Assembly (NCBI RefSeq): GCF_000016285.1
Contig: NC_011989.1
Span: 251,001 to 315,000 of the forward strand
DNA from: Allorhizobium ampelinum S4
GTDB lineage: Bacteria; Pseudomonadota; Alphaproteobacteria; Rhizobiales; Rhizobiaceae
DNA: 64,000 nucleotides
Direction: 5' to 3'
The position numbers and the translations under genes were made by a program. Below, in pieces: positions 19,187 to 29,265 of the stretch. The notes under the pieces were generated by a model. That model made no database searches. It saw nothing but the letters and a program-made list of their open reading frames with translations, and had not been told where the DNA came from. The stretch's first letter is position 1, and each line of letters opens with the position of its first letter.

Positions 19187-19726
19187 ATGCCCAACGGGTT
19201 CAAACGCTCCTGTCTCATTCCTTTCATCGCCGCTCTCTGTGTCATATGGGCAGGCGCCGCCGTCGCGCAAGGTCCAACCAAGGGCATGAGCGGCCTGCCG
19301 CTGCCGCGTTTCGTGACGTTGAAATCGGCGCGGGTCAATCTGCGAATCGGTCCCAGCACGGATTATGCCACGTCCTGGATGTATACGCGTGCAGGTTTGC
19401 CGGTTGAAATCATTCAGGAATATGACAATTGGCGGCGTATTCGCGATGCCGATGGTACCGAGGGCTGGGTAAACCAGACATTGCTGTCCGGTGAACGCAG
19501 CGCCCTTGCAGCCCCGTGGATGAAGGGCAAGGGCGACAATATCTATGTGAATATGCGCCGTGAAGGGCAGGCAGGAGCGGGCGTGGTCGCCAAGCTTCAA
19601 CCCGGCGTGCTGATAAAGCTACTGGAATGCAATGGCAATTGGTGCCGCGCCGAAGTCGACGGCACCAAAGGATGGGTCGCCCAGGGGGAAATCTGGGGCG
19701 CTTATCCCGGCGAAGCCTTCAAATAA
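19187..19726 (+). CDS. Exported protein with two bacterial SH3 domains
   Basis: A 179-residue protein starting at ATG 19187 with a GGA 6 nt upstream. Signal peptide: a basic start (MPNGFKRS), a hydrophobic core (LIPFIAALCVIWAGAAVA), and probable cleavage after AVA-Q. Two SH3b modules follow: ARVNLRIGPSTDYATSW...GTEGWVNQTLLSG and NIYVNMRREGQAGAGVVAKL...GTKGWVAQGEIWG. These domains bind peptidoglycan or metals in the periplasm. The frame is open for 180 codons further upstream, but that extension is antisense to the dehydrogenase gene and is not used. No partner gene is evident. Confidence 0.9.
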   Translation: MPNGFKRSCLIPFIAALCVIWAGAAVAQGPTKGMSGLPLPRFVTLKSARVNLRIGPSTDYATSWMYTRAGLPVEIIQEYDNWRRIRDADGTEGWVNQTLLSGERSALAAPWMKGKGDNIYVNMRREGQAGAGVVAKLQPGVLIKLLECNGNWCRAEVDGTKGWVAQGEIWGAYPGEAFK

Positions 19727-19769
19727 GGGGAGCCTCTAGATAACGGAAGGCTTCCCATAATCGGGCCTT

Positions 19770-20762
19770 TTAAATAAGCCCTGCTTCCGCCGCTGCCTCT
19801 TGCAGCGAGGCCAGCGGTCGGGGTCCCATCTGCTGGATGACCAGACCGGCTGCCAGGCAACCGAGCTTGCCACACTCTTCCAGAGTCCGCCCCTGCGTAT
19901 AGCCATAAAGAAAACCGGAGGCGAACAGATCGCCAGCACCGGTCGTGTCGACCAGTTCGGCGATGGTTGTGGCAGGCACATGGATGCGCTCGCTGCCGCG
20001 GATGATCATCGCTCCCTCTTCGCTCATGGTCACGGCGGCCAGTTTGCAATCCTTGGCGATCTGGTCCAGTGCTGCGTCGAAATCCTCTGTTTCATAGAGG
20101 GCAAGCGCTTCCTGCCGATTGGCAAACACGATGTCGACGGTGCCTGAGCGCATCAGGTCGAGGAATTCGGCGCGGTAGCGATGCACGCAGAAACTGTCGG
20201 ACAGGGTCATCGACATCTCCCGTCCATGCTCATGGGCAATGCGGGCGCAATCGACGATCGCCTGCTTGGCACGCGGCGGGTCCCAGAGATAGCCTTCGAA
20301 ATAGGTGACCTTGGCCTGTTTCACCACCTCCGGCTCGACGTCTTCAGGACCGAACTCCACGCAGGCGCCGAGATAGGTGTTCATCGAGCGCTCGCCGTCT
20401 TCGGTGACGAAAATCATGCAGCGAGCGGTTGGCGGATGCTGGCCCTTGGCCATTGTCTGGTAATGAACGCCCTGGGCGCGAATGTCATGGGCGAAAATCT
20501 CACCCAATTCGTCTTCGGCGACCTTGCCGAAATAAGCGGCCTTACCGCCGAAACTCGCAATGCCTGCTGCCGTATTGCCCGCACTGCCGCCTGAGGCCTC
20601 GATGGCTGGCCCCATCAGGCTGTAAAGCCGTGTGGCGCGTTCCGCATCGATCAGGTTCATGGCACCTTTGACGATGCCGTTTTCTTCCAGGAACTGATCC
20701 TCACAGCGGGAGATGATGTCAACGATAGCGTTGCCGATGGTGAGCACGTCAAATTGCGTCAT
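19770..20762 (-). CDS. Adenosine kinase (PfkB family sugar kinase)
   Basis: A 330-residue ribokinase-fold enzyme. The first PfkB signature region is SGGSAGNTAAGIASFGGKAA. The second is DTTGAGDLFASGFLYGYTQG with the catalytic Asp. The N-terminus FDVLTIGNAIVDIIS is typical of the rhizobial adenosine kinases, which recycle adenosine released from S-adenosylhomocysteine (family knowledge). It is monocistronic and convergent with the SH3-domain gene. Confidence 0.9.
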   Translation of the reverse strand: MTQFDVLTIGNAIVDIISRCEDQFLEENGIVKGAMNLIDAERATRLYSLMGPAIEASGGSAGNTAAGIASFGGKAAYFGKVAEDELGEIFAHDIRAQGVHYQTMAKGQHPPTARCMIFVTEDGERSMNTYLGACVEFGPEDVEPEVVKQAKVTYFEGYLWDPPRAKQAIVDCARIAHEHGREMSMTLSDSFCVHRYRAEFLDLMRSGTVDIVFANRQEALALYETEDFDAALDQIAKDCKLAAVTMSEEGAMIIRGSERIHVPATTIAELVDTTGAGDLFASGFLYGYTQGRTLEECGKLGCLAAGLVIQQMGPRPLASLQEAAAEAGLI

Positions 20763-20873
20763 GGGAGGCTGAATCCGTCCATTGATATTACGATAAGCTC
20801 TTAGCGAATTTTGGCGTTCAGGAAAGATAAAATTGCCGGCCTGAATGGCCCCGCCTGCTATCGAGCTCAGTTT

Positions 20874-22436
20874 CTATCGTGCCACGGTTGCCGAATCTGG
20901 CTTTATTGTGGCATCCCTGGTCGTTAATGAGAGCGCCTCTTCTGCTGGCAGCGCCTTGCTGAACAAAAAGCCCTGGCCGAAATCGCAGCCGATGCTTTTC
21001 AGAAATGCCAACTGATTCTCATCCTCGATACCCTCGGCGGTAGTGGCAATGCCAAGACCCTGGCCGAGGCCCAGAATGGCGCGCATGATATCTTCCTGTT
21101 TTTTGTCAACATCGTAGCTCATGACAAAACTCCGATCGATCTTGATCTTGTCGAAGGTGAATTTCGACAATTGCGACAGGCTGGAATAGCCCGTGCCGAA
21201 ATCGTCCAAGGCAATCCGGATGCCGCTCTGCCGGAGGTCGGCCAGGATCTGGGTTGCCAGTTCGATATCATGCACCAGCGCCGTCTCGGTGATCTCGATC
21301 TCTAGCCGGCTGGGTGGAAATCCTGTCTCCATCAGGATCGACATGATCCGCAGGCTCAACTGGCGGTCGATGAATTGCGTTGGCGAGATGTTGAAGGCTA
21401 GCCGTACAGTGTCGGGCCATTGCAGCGCGTCAAGACAAGCCTGGCGAAACAGACTATCCGACAGCTCGACAATCAGCCCGGCAGTCTCCGCCAATTCGAT
21501 GAAATCACTGGGGGGAACGTAATGGTTAGGGCCGGTCTTCCATCGTGCCAACGCCTCGAATCCACGCAATTCACCGGACTTGAGATCGATCAATGGCTGG
21601 TAATAGGGAACGATCAGGTTGTCACGGATCGCACGCTTCAGCGCCATTTCGGTTTCGGCCCGCCGCATGACCCGGTCTTCCATGATTCGCTCGAAGCCAT
21701 AGACGCTGTTCTGCCCGGCTTTCTTGGCGACATACATCGCCACATCGGCGCAGTGCGTGGCATCCTTGAAGTCGTCGCTGTCTTCCGGAAACAGCGCAAA
21801 ACCAACACTGGCACCGATTTCGCTGGTCATGCCGCCAATATCGTAAGGATTGCACAAAAGCCTGGCGATATGCTGGCCCGCATGGCGATAATCCATATTC
21901 GTCGGGCGAGGGCTGACCAACAGGAATTCATCGCCGCCCATCCGGTAGACATCGGCATTGGGCAGCGCATGCATCAAGCGCTGCGCCACTTCCCGCAAAA
22001 GCAGGTCGCCGCCCTGATGGCCCACGAGGTCGTTGACCTTCTTGAACCCGTCGAGATCTATGGAGTAGATCACCCAGTGGCGTCCATCCTGCAAGGCTTC
22101 CATCTCTGCCTGCCGATCGGACAGGGCCCGACGATTGGGCAGCCCGGTCAGGGCGTCGTGATGGGCCAGCCAGTCCATATTGTTTTCGGCGGCGTTTCTC
22201 AGCCGGATCTCTGCTTTCAGCTCGCCAATGCGCCTCGCGGCGAAGATCAGACTGAGCAGTCCGGTAATCGTCACGACGTTGAAAAATTCATCGAGTTGCC
22301 AGGCTTCATTGCGATGCAGGAAGGCATCGAGATGCTCATGGAAGTCGAATTGGATAGCAATGGCCCATATCGCAGCCCCGACGCTCAGCAATATAGCGCC
22401 GTCTTTTATTGGCTTGTTTCGAAATATAGATGCCAT
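20874..22436 (-). CDS. GGDEF-EAL bifunctional c-di-GMP protein
   Basis: A 520-residue protein from ATG 22436 (MASIFRNKPIKDGAILL); a TTG at 22499 would add 21 residues. There are two N-terminal membrane segments (AILLSVGAAIWAIAIQF and FFNVVTITGLLSLIFAARRI) with a short loop, then a helical linker. The diguanylate cyclase domain has an intact MGGDEF, but the inhibitory RxxD site reads PNAD, so product inhibition is probably lost. The phosphodiesterase domain keeps FEALARW, NISPTQFID, EITE, DDFGTGYSS, IKIDRSFV and AEGIED. Both activities are possible by motif. There is no sensory domain beyond the membrane part. Confidence 0.95.
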   Translation of the reverse strand: MASIFRNKPIKDGAILLSVGAAIWAIAIQFDFHEHLDAFLHRNEAWQLDEFFNVVTITGLLSLIFAARRIGELKAEIRLRNAAENNMDWLAHHDALTGLPNRRALSDRQAEMEALQDGRHWVIYSIDLDGFKKVNDLVGHQGGDLLLREVAQRLMHALPNADVYRMGGDEFLLVSPRPTNMDYRHAGQHIARLLCNPYDIGGMTSEIGASVGFALFPEDSDDFKDATHCADVAMYVAKKAGQNSVYGFERIMEDRVMRRAETEMALKRAIRDNLIVPYYQPLIDLKSGELRGFEALARWKTGPNHYVPPSDFIELAETAGLIVELSDSLFRQACLDALQWPDTVRLAFNISPTQFIDRQLSLRIMSILMETGFPPSRLEIEITETALVHDIELATQILADLRQSGIRIALDDFGTGYSSLSQLSKFTFDKIKIDRSFVMSYDVDKKQEDIMRAILGLGQGLGIATTAEGIEDENQLAFLKSIGCDFGQGFLFSKALPAEEALSLTTRDATIKPDSATVAR

Positions 22437-22633
22437 CTTCACGCTGTCGATCTCCCCGGCCACGGTCAACCCCGTTTGCCAGTCATGACGAAAGCACAAT
22501 CACTGTGAAATAGCCGTTAAAAATATTCCTTAAATAGGAAATACGCAGATGTGATGGGCATAATTATGATGCCAGATTGGGATCATCGCAGACGGGATGC
22601 CCACCCCAGACCGCGCTCATTGGATTCCTGTTT

Positions 22634-22736
22634 TAGAGTTTGTCAGGGAAAAGTGGAACCCGGTTTTCCCGAAAAGACAAACGAAAACAAAAGAATCTAG
22701 AGTCTGTCTGGTTCAATCTGAACCTGACAGACTCTA
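22634..22736 (+). repeat. RIME-like mosaic palindromic element, copy 2
   Basis: The element is 103 bp: TAGAGTTTGTCAGGGAAAAG at the left, an A-rich linker (GACAAACGAAAACAAAAGAA), then a perfect-looking hairpin of AGAGTCTGTCTGGTTCA with TGAACCTGACAGACTCT. It is almost identical to the inverse complement of 59291-59393. It sits between the start of the GGDEF-EAL gene and the 3' end of dabA, both on the minus strand. Confidence 0.85.
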
Positions 22737-22750
22737 GCCGCCAGTCCCGA

Positions 22751-25177
22751 TTACACGGCAACCTTGAGCTTTGACCTCTGTTCGGCGTCCTCTGTGTCAT
22801 CTATCGGCACCCATTGCAGACCGCCATTGTATCGCCAGGCTATGCTGCCCTCCTCATTGAGGGTAAAAAGATGTAGCCAGCCATTGTCAAACAGGGCCCG
22901 CACCCCGTCATGGCGGCCCAGTACCTCACTGATTGCCGCGACGGGTGCCTCAAGGCAGACCGACAGGCGCAGCGGTTCGTGCATATAATTCTGCCCGTCA
23001 TGGACCGATTGCCAGGGAAGACCGGCCCGCAAAAGCCCGCCATTGCCTTCCACCACGCCGATACCGCCGGTGACATTGTGCAGAAGCTTGTTGCCACCAC
23101 CGAAAGCCTCAGGTGCCACGGTCGAGCCGTAATATTGCAGGCTGATCCAGCTTGCAACGATGACCGGGGCTGTCAGGATCAGCTCCAACGTGCTGAAGCT
23201 CTTGTCCTGTGTCCAATCATAATCATGCAGGAAGGCTCGTCCTTCGAGGTTTTTAGTGGCGGTGCGTGATCTGGGAGCGGCGATAAAGGCCTTGCAGCCA
23301 GCCAGTGCCCATTCGGGCCGGGTCTCTGACCAGTCGCGGCTGCGTTTTGAGATGGATGTCTCATCTGCCGCGCGCGGCAGACGAAGCGCGCGTTCGCCCC
23401 TTGCAAGCCTGCCTGCATCGGCAAGCCAGGTTCTGGCCTGTGCGATATCGGCCTCATGGGTTTGGCAGGGATGATCATCCGCATAGAGCGTCACCCGGTC
23501 GGTGGTCGTATCATGCAGGGCCGCCAGGAACAGTGTATCCTGCGGGATCGCCATGCCGGTCTCGGTCAGTCCGGCCCTGACGTCGGGGTCATTCAGCAAG
23601 GCCGCCAGTAGGCGGGCATTGACCTCGCCTGAATAACCGCCGCAGGCACCGCAATGCAGGCCGCTAGCATGAGGATTGTTGACAGTATTGGCGCCATGCC
23701 CCGCTAAAAGCACCAGCCGCGCAAAGCCCGTGGTCAGCGACATGGCGCGTAGCACCGCCCCGGCTGCCTTGACCCGGCTCGCCAGATCGAGCGCCGGATC
23801 GAGTTGTGGTGCGGGGTCATTCGGGGCTGAAGCGTGGGGGAGGCCGAGTGCATCACTCAGCAGCTTGCCGACATAGATCGGCCCCGTCGCCTCGACGAAA
23901 GCGAAGGAAGAGACAGCCGCCAGCTTGAACCGGCCCCAGGCCCGCTTTGCCCGGGCCTTGATCCGCTGCGGCTCGGCATCCTCGGCCCTGTAAGGCCCGC
24001 CAGCGCGGGATTTGAGTGCAGGATTGAGCAGAACTGGAAACCGCGATTCCGCGACATCGGAGGCGAAACGGCGATGCGACGCGGCCAGACCGAAAAAGCC
24101 TGCAAAGCCGAGCGTCTGGATCTGTGGATTGAGGCTCTCAAGCGCACGGCGAAACACTTCGGAGCGCACATCGATGCAGAAGGCGGCCTGAACCAGAGGC
24201 CGGGTCTCGTGGATCTGCGGGGCGTTTCCTGCTAGAATCCGTGCCAGTTCTCGTTGTGCCGCACGTTCGGCTGCGTCCTGAAGGATGGCGTCGATCATCA
24301 GGTCGGGGGTCGCCACGACCGGTGCCGCATGGGCAACCCGCACATGCGCCCAGGCTTCGCCGATTTGGTCGCCATAGCGCAGAAACAGCGCCTCTTCCCA
24401 GATCAGCCGGATTGCCAGAAGGTCGGTGATCGTTTGGTCGGATCCACCGGCCAGTTCCGCCTGCCAGAGCTTGTAGCGTGCATATTGCCCCCAGCCACCC
24501 AATGACATCAGCATCTGGTGAAAATAGGTCTCCAGCGCCTCGACAGGCAAGTCGAGGCGAGTGCAGACACGGGCGATAACCGCCATTGCTGTTTCAGGTG
24601 CCTCCGAGACATGCCTTGCAAAACCGCGCAGACCGGCGATTTCCGGCGTCAGGTCATGGGTTGCCACGGCCCGCCAGGCACCGTAGGCGCTCTTGCCGCG
24701 GGGCGCGGCCCAAAGCGCCTGACCCTCATCGAAATAGCCCGCCATCCAGGCACCAAGCCGCTCGGTTAGCAGACCCGGCCAATCCACCCCGGAGGCCCGC
24801 GCCGCCAGATCCGCCACCGAGGCCAGTGCCTGTGGTCTTGGCGGGTTGAGAGCGGCGGCGGCCTTCAGGGCAGCGAGATCGATTGGCCGCAGATCGGCAG
24901 GCGCGCAGGCCAAGGCCGCGAGCAGATCCGCATCGGAAATCTCACCCGTGTCAATTTTCTGCTGGTACCAGTGGCGCGGCATGGTGATGGCGATGCCCGC
25001 CACGCGCGCCAGCCGGGCACCTGCCTTCGCAAGGGTTTCACCCGCTTGCCCCAGAAAAGGATTGACGGCGACACTCGACATCAGCGGCCAGACGGGGGGA
25101 ATGGCCCGTGCGGCACGGTCTGCCGCCGCCTCGAAGATCATTGGATCGGCTTTGGTCGGGATAGGGCTATGCAACAT
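22751..25177 (-). CDS. dabA: Inorganic carbon transporter subunit DabA (DUF2309)
   Basis: An 808-residue cytoplasmic subunit. The start is set at [17 protein letters not shown] lies 8 nt upstream and the codon is 19 nt after the dabB stop. The beta-carbonic-anhydrase-like zinc site is complete: Cys and Asp in [16 protein letters not shown], His in [16 protein letters not shown], and Cys in [19 protein letters not shown]. Other family landmarks are VAVNPFLGQ and [18 protein letters not shown]. With DabB it couples cation flux to unidirectional CO2 hydration, accumulating bicarbonate (established for Halothiobacillus DabAB). No Rubisco or carboxysome gene is near, so a role in anaplerosis or CO2 limitation is more likely. 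Confidence 0.95.
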   Translation of the reverse strand: MLHSPIPTKADPMIFEAAADRAARAIPPVWPLMSSVAVNPFLGQAGETLAKAGARLARVAGIAITMPRHWYQQKIDTGEISDADLLAALACAPADLRPIDLAALKAAAALNPPRPQALASVADLAARASGVDWPGLLTERLGAWMAGYFDEGQALWAAPRGKSAYGAWRAVATHDLTPEIAGLRGFARHVSEAPETAMAVIARVCTRLDLPVEALETYFHQMLMSLGGWGQYARYKLWQAELAGGSDQTITDLLAIRLIWEEALFLRYGDQIGEAWAHVRVAHAAPVVATPDLMIDAILQDAAERAAQRELARILAGNAPQIHETRPLVQAAFCIDVRSEVFRRALESLNPQIQTLGFAGFFGLAASHRRFASDVAESRFPVLLNPALKSRAGGPYRAEDAEPQRIKARAKRAWGRFKLAAVSSFAFVEATGPIYVGKLLSDALGLPHASAPNDPAPQLDPALDLASRVKAAGAVLRAMSLTTGFARLVLLAGHGANTVNNPHASGLHCGACGGYSGEVNARLLAALLNDPDVRAGLTETGMAIPQDTLFLAALHDTTTDRVTLYADDHPCQTHEADIAQARTWLADAGRLARGERALRLPRAADETSISKRSRDWSETRPEWALAGCKAFIAAPRSRTATKNLEGRAFLHDYDWTQDKSFSTLELILTAPVIVASWISLQYYGSTVAPEAFGGGNKLLHNVTGGIGVVEGNGGLLRAGLPWQSVHDGQNYMHEPLRLSVCLEAPVAAISEVLGRHDGVRALFDNGWLHLFTLNEEGSIAWRYNGGLQWVPIDDTEDAEQRSKLKVAV

Positions 25178-25196
25178 GGTCAAAACTCCGATTTCA

Positions 25197-26768
25197 TCAA
25201 GACAGGCTGCGGATCGACCAGCCACCGACCAGGCGGTCGAAGATGGCATTGACGTAGAAGCCGTTGGAAAGATGGACGCGCAGGCCCGCCGCTGCCGGAT
25301 GATAGGCCCAGAGCGGGAACATCGCCTGCACCACGGCGACCAGCCCGAAGCTGACGACGGCCAGCGCGATCAGCGCCCATTCCAGCGGTTGCGGTGCAGG
25401 CGTGGCGGGCAGGACCCCTGATGTCATCAGGGTGGCAGCCATTTGCAGGGCGAAATAGCCGACCGAAGTGGTGATGGCATAGAGCGCCGTGCGCCGGGTC
25501 AATGCCTTGGGGGCCGCATCGGCAAAGCCCTGGGCGAGCATATAGGCGACACCGAAAATCAGGATGGCACCGAGCGCAATGGCCTGTGGCGATTTATGCG
25601 CCAGCCCGAAACACAAGCCCACGACACAGTAGATGGCAAGGGCCGACAGAAAGGCTCGCCCGACTGCGCCCGCATTGGGTATGGCCACCGGGCCGGGCCT
25701 GGGTATCGCGGCGACCCGTTCTACCGCACCACCGGAGGCGAGGAAGGAATGGGCTTTGTAGAGTGAATGCGCCACGATATGTAGCAGGGCCACCGCAAAC
25801 AGCCCCAGGCCGCATTCGAAGATCATGAAGCCCATCTGCGCCACGGTAGACCAGGCGAGCGAGGTTTTGACCGCTGGTTGGGTCAGCATCACCAGACTGC
25901 CGAACAGGGCCGTGAAGCCGCCCAGTATGACCAGCGCCGCCAGCACGCCGGGGGCAAGCAGCATGACATCGGCAAAACGGATCAGCAGAAAGCCACCGGC
26001 GTTGATCACCCCCGCATGCAGCAGCGCTGAGACCGGCGTTGGCGTTTCCATCACTTCGGTCAGCCAGCCATGGGTGGGAAACTGCGCGGATTTAAGCGCG
26101 GCTGCCAGCGCCAGCAGGCTTGCTGCGGCAACAATAAGGCCTCCGCTCTGTCCTGCGTCATATCCGGCACGGGCAGCATTGAGAATTTCACCGATATCGG
26201 CGGTTCCATACGCCATTGCCAGCAAAGCGGCCGCAGCGGCCAGCGCTGCATCGCCGAGGCGGGCGGTGATGAATTTCTTGCGTGCGGCGCGCTGGGCCGC
26301 CACCCGCCCCGTATAAAACAGCAGCAATTTATGCAGAAACAGGCTGGTAGCGATCCAGGCGAGCACCAGTTGCAGCAGGTTGCCTGCCGTGACCAGCAAC
26401 AGCACCGCAGCGAGGGTCAGGCAGAGCCAACCGGTAAACGCTCCCTGCCGGTCCTCGCCATCCAGATAGGTGGCGGCATAGCGTGTGACCACCCAGCCGA
26501 TGAATGTCACCAGAACCAGCATGGTAGCGCTGACGGCATCCAGCCGAACCGATAGACCCACCGTGGCAAACCCGATCAACGGGCTGCTGCCGGGGCCTAG
26601 CAGGATCAGCGCGATAACTGCGGCCAGCGCGACTGCAAGTGCCAGCAGCGCTGCGGCCTGCGCCAGCCGAGGACTATATCTGGGCCTTTGCTGTTTTTGA
26701 GCAAAGCTGATGACGGCGCTTGCAAGCAGGGCAAGGGGCGCCAGCAAGGGCAGGAACTGGATGGACAC
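25197..26768 (-). CDS. dabB: Proton-conducting membrane subunit DabB (NuoL/MrpA-like)
   Basis: A 523-residue integral membrane protein with about 13-14 hydrophobic segments. The proton-translocating core of the NuoL/Mrp family is visible: [59 protein letters not shown] and [20 protein letters not shown]. The Glu, Lys and His residues of the channel are present by eye. The start codon is GTG with AAGGGA 9 nt upstream. Next to dabA, it is called the DabB partner rather than a respiratory subunit; no other nuo or mrp gene is adjacent. The 110-nt gap to the divergent LysR gene holds the probable operator. Confidence 0.93.
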   Translation of the reverse strand: MSIQFLPLLAPLALLASAVISFAQKQQRPRYSPRLAQAAALLALAVALAAVIALILLGPGSSPLIGFATVGLSVRLDAVSATMLVLVTFIGWVVTRYAATYLDGEDRQGAFTGWLCLTLAAVLLLVTAGNLLQLVLAWIATSLFLHKLLLFYTGRVAAQRAARKKFITARLGDAALAAAAALLAMAYGTADIGEILNAARAGYDAGQSGGLIVAAASLLALAAALKSAQFPTHGWLTEVMETPTPVSALLHAGVINAGGFLLIRFADVMLLAPGVLAALVILGGFTALFGSLVMLTQPAVKTSLAWSTVAQMGFMIFECGLGLFAVALLHIVAHSLYKAHSFLASGGAVERVAAIPRPGPVAIPNAGAVGRAFLSALAIYCVVGLCFGLAHKSPQAIALGAILIFGVAYMLAQGFADAAPKALTRRTALYAITTSVGYFALQMAATLMTSGVLPATPAPQPLEWALIALAVVSFGLVAVVQAMFPLWAYHPAAAGLRVHLSNGFYVNAIFDRLVGGWSIRSLS

Positions 26769-26852
26769 GGGTGGTATTCCCTTCAGGCAGGATCGCTTCG
26801 GAGACCACTCTTATCCAAGCCCTGAGCCCAAGAAAAATTCATTGTTTTGTCG

Positions 26853-26879
26853 ATATCGTTCGTTTTAAAAGAACGATAT
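26853..26879. promoter_or_regulatory. Perfect inverted repeat, probable operator of the LysR-dab divergon
   Basis: ATATCGTTC (26853-26861) and GAACGATAT (26871-26879) are perfect 9-bp arms around a 9-nt AT-rich centre. The right arm runs into the ATG of the LysR gene at 26878. Length and symmetry fit a LysR-type site (T-N11-A class). Binding there could both activate dabBA and repress the regulator's own gene (inference). Confidence 0.7.
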
Positions 26880-27762
26880 GAGAGATCTGAATTTTAATCA
26901 TCTCCGCTATTTCTGGGCGGTCGCGCATGAAGGCAGCCTGACGCGGGCCGCACAGCATATGAACCTGTCGCAGTCAGCTTTGTCTGTGCAGATCCAGAAG
27001 CTCGAACACCAGATGGGTCATGCGCTGTTTGAGCGCGTCGGCAAGAAGCTCGTGCTGACAGAGGCCGGACAGATCGCGCTGGATTATGCCGATACGGTGT
27101 TCAAGGCCGGTGACGAATTGATGAGCACGCTCAGTGGCCGCCCGACCGCCAGCCGCCAAGTGCTGCGGGTCGGGGCGCTGACGACTCTGTCGCGCAACTT
27201 TCAGCTGGAATTCCTGCGCCCGCTGGTCGGTCGCTCCGACGTGGAACTGATTGTGCGTTCCGGCAATATGCGCGATCTCCTGGCTCAACTCGAAGCCCAT
27301 GCCGTCGATGTGGTGCTGGCAAACAGCGCTGCCCCGCGTGATGCACGCTCACTGCTGCGCAATCATCTGCTGAACGAGCAGCCGGTCAGCCTGGTTGGAC
27401 GCCCCCGGCCTGATGGGCAGAGTTTTAAATTTCCCGACGACCTGCGCACCGAGCCGTTGCTACTGCCCAGCCTCGACAGCGATATCCGCGTGGCCTTTGA
27501 CCGGATTCTCGAAATGGCCGGAATACGACCCATCATTCTCGCCGAGGTCGATGATATGGCGATGCTTCGCCTTCTGGCACGTGAGCGCGAAGGGCTCACG
27601 CTGGTGCCGCCGATCGTCGTGCGCGACGAACTGGAGGCGGGAGTGCTCATCGAACACTGCCGCATTCCTGAAGTCATCGAAAGCTTTTATGCAATCATTC
27701 AGAAACGACGCTTTCCCAATACGATGCTGGCCGAACTGCTGGCCAGCGGTAGGGTGTTATGA
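26878..27762 (+). CDS. LysR-family transcriptional regulator, divergent from dabBA
   Basis: A 294-residue protein. The N-terminal helix-turn-helix is GSLTRAAQHMNLSQSALSVQ followed by IQKLEHQMGHALFERVGKKL. The effector domain follows (VLRVGALTTLSRNFQLEFL; LDSDIRVAFDRILEMAG). It resembles NhaR-type LysR proteins in its start NFNHLRYFWAVAHEGS. The start codon overlaps the operator arm and has no clear ribosome site (possible weak or leaderless translation). Its position predicts control of dabBA; the signal is unknown and could be CO2 or bicarbonate-linked (inference). Confidence 0.92.
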   Translation: MRDLNFNHLRYFWAVAHEGSLTRAAQHMNLSQSALSVQIQKLEHQMGHALFERVGKKLVLTEAGQIALDYADTVFKAGDELMSTLSGRPTASRQVLRVGALTTLSRNFQLEFLRPLVGRSDVELIVRSGNMRDLLAQLEAHAVDVVLANSAAPRDARSLLRNHLLNEQPVSLVGRPRPDGQSFKFPDDLRTEPLLLPSLDSDIRVAFDRILEMAGIRPIILAEVDDMAMLRLLAREREGLTLVPPIVVRDELEAGVLIEHCRIPEVIESFYAIIQKRRFPNTMLAELLASGRVL

Positions 27763-27801
27763 TCGCGGTCTGCACCGGCTATCGCCGCCTTGGAGCCTTT
27801 G

Positions 27802-28917
27802 TCAGAGGTCGATACCGCCAATAAGTTCCAGGATAGCCGGCTTGTTGACGATGTTCGCGCCGATTTTGCCCTTCACCAGGCAGAGTGACTGGCATCCGCT
27901 ATGCCCTTGTCCTGGTTGATAGACAAATTCTGGTCGCTCAAGCATCGCTGTCAGCACAATGTCGAGATTGATTGCTGGCGCGGTTATATGCGCAACAGCA
28001 GGATAACGCTGCCCGGTATCGCTGCTTGTCCAGATACGATCGTATTCCACCTGCGCATCGACATTCATCTGCACCCCGTCCTCGCGTAAATAGGTCAGGA
28101 AGGTCGAGCGCTGGTTGGGTTCCATGACATCCCAGAATGAAATCGCGCATTTGTCTGATGCCCCGAACGTCAGTCCCAGCCACGTCCAGTGAGATTGATT
28201 GATCTGTTCAGCCTTTTTCGCCTGCTCTTGCGGGTCGGCGGCTTCCGACTTGGCCCATTGCCGATCAAACCACACCGATTTCGCATCGACTGGAAACACG
28301 TCGCCATCAATGGTCATCGATCCCTTGGCCCGCATGTTGGGGAAGGCAAACTCATAGGAATCAGAGCCGAGAAAGCGGAGAAGGCCGGTTGTGCCGTTAT
28401 AGAGTTCCTCTCGCTGCGGCGTCAGCACCACGTCGACGGAGTTCTGTCCCGATCCGAGCTTGAGCTGAAACTGGGACCGGTCCCCCTTCAGCGTGCCGAG
28501 GCTTGAATAGACATGGCATTCCGTCGTTGCAGCGCCGACTTTATCCGATGCCGGTTCTGCGGCGACTTGCGGTCGCCAGATGCCGTCAGATCCGTTCATC
28601 AGCAGGAACTCGGTCATGCTGCCCTGTGGGGTGACGCTTTGATGCCATTCGAAACCGACAATCTTGCCCCGACTTTCGAAGGCCGCATTGACATACCAGG
28701 ATTCCAGAACGGTCAAGGGATGAGAAGCCAGGTCCTTGACCGTATCGACAAACAGCGGCGTGCCGGATGTGGAGCGGGCCGTGCCGGTGGCGATGGGTGC
28801 GCCCAAGCCAGAGGTCGCTGTGAGACTGAAGGCCCCAAGCGCCAAGCCCCCGCCAAGCACCGCCCGTCTGCGGGCCTTTTGCGACAGAAGGGGGAAATCT
28901 TTGTTCAAATCGCTCAT
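27802..28917 (-). CDS. Tat-exported lipocalin-like (CrtC/AttH-type) protein
   Basis: A 371-residue protein starting MSDLNKDFPLLSQKARRRAV; the ATG at 28959 has no ribosome site. The twin-arginine signal is KARRRAVLGGGLALGAFSL with cleavage probably before or near GAPIATG. The mature part resembles the two-domain lipocalin-like fold of AttH and CrtC: FVDTVKDLASHPLTVLESWY, VGFEWHQSV near the start, and VWFDRQWAK...SHWTWLGLTF in the second barrel. AttH/CrtC relatives act on hydrophobic molecules. No carotenoid gene is near, so the substrate is unknown. It is divergent from a TetR regulator across a 450-nt region. Confidence 0.75.
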   Translation of the reverse strand: MSDLNKDFPLLSQKARRRAVLGGGLALGAFSLTATSGLGAPIATGTARSTSGTPLFVDTVKDLASHPLTVLESWYVNAAFESRGKIVGFEWHQSVTPQGSMTEFLLMNGSDGIWRPQVAAEPASDKVGAATTECHVYSSLGTLKGDRSQFQLKLGSGQNSVDVVLTPQREELYNGTTGLLRFLGSDSYEFAFPNMRAKGSMTIDGDVFPVDAKSVWFDRQWAKSEAADPQEQAKKAEQINQSHWTWLGLTFGASDKCAISFWDVMEPNQRSTFLTYLREDGVQMNVDAQVEYDRIWTSSDTGQRYPAVAHITAPAINLDIVLTAMLERPEFVYQPGQGHSGCQSLCLVKGKIGANIVNKPAILELIGGIDL

Positions 28918-28960
28918 TTTGCTATCTTTCAATTTTTCAAGTCGAAGATGCTTCAGCATG

Positions 28961-29194
28961 TCAGAGACTTGGTAATAGTTGTGCTTGTGGAGAAATAACC
29001 CCTAAGGGCGTGCGCGGGCTGCGGTGTTCCGCAACGGGATCAGCCGCGCCAGTTCCCATCATTTCAATGCGGGTGAAGTCGGTCATGGTTTTTCCGTCGA
29101 AGGTGCCGGATATCGTCGCCACGCTTTCGTGTTTCGGTTCCGTGGGCGAGACGATTTCCTGCTCTACCGTCACAGCTGTGAGGCACCTCCCCAC
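28961..29194 (-). pseudogene. Possible remnant of a lipocalin-like coding sequence
   Basis: A minus-strand frame of 77 codons (GTG at 29194) reads protein-like in the middle: EQEIVSPTEPKHESVATISG and TFDGKTMTDFTRIEMMGTG. The pattern of a strand, then G-T-F/L-D-G-K/R, then an E-M-x-G-x-G end resembles the last hairpin of CrtC/AttH-type lipocalin domains. The frame stays open upstream to about 29270 but lacks a convincing start, and it ends 44 nt before the lipocalin-like gene start. It may be a leftover of a duplicated or truncated gene, or chance. Confidence 0.25.
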
Positions 29195-29265
29195 CGGATC
29201 GACCGTCTGCTTGCCGTTTGTGAGAGCGGAGGGAAACAGGTGTTGACGTTGTTCATCGTTTACAA

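Noticed and set aside
21420..22508. 362-codon frame on the + strand
   Set aside because: Antisense to the GGDEF-EAL gene, which has both domains complete.
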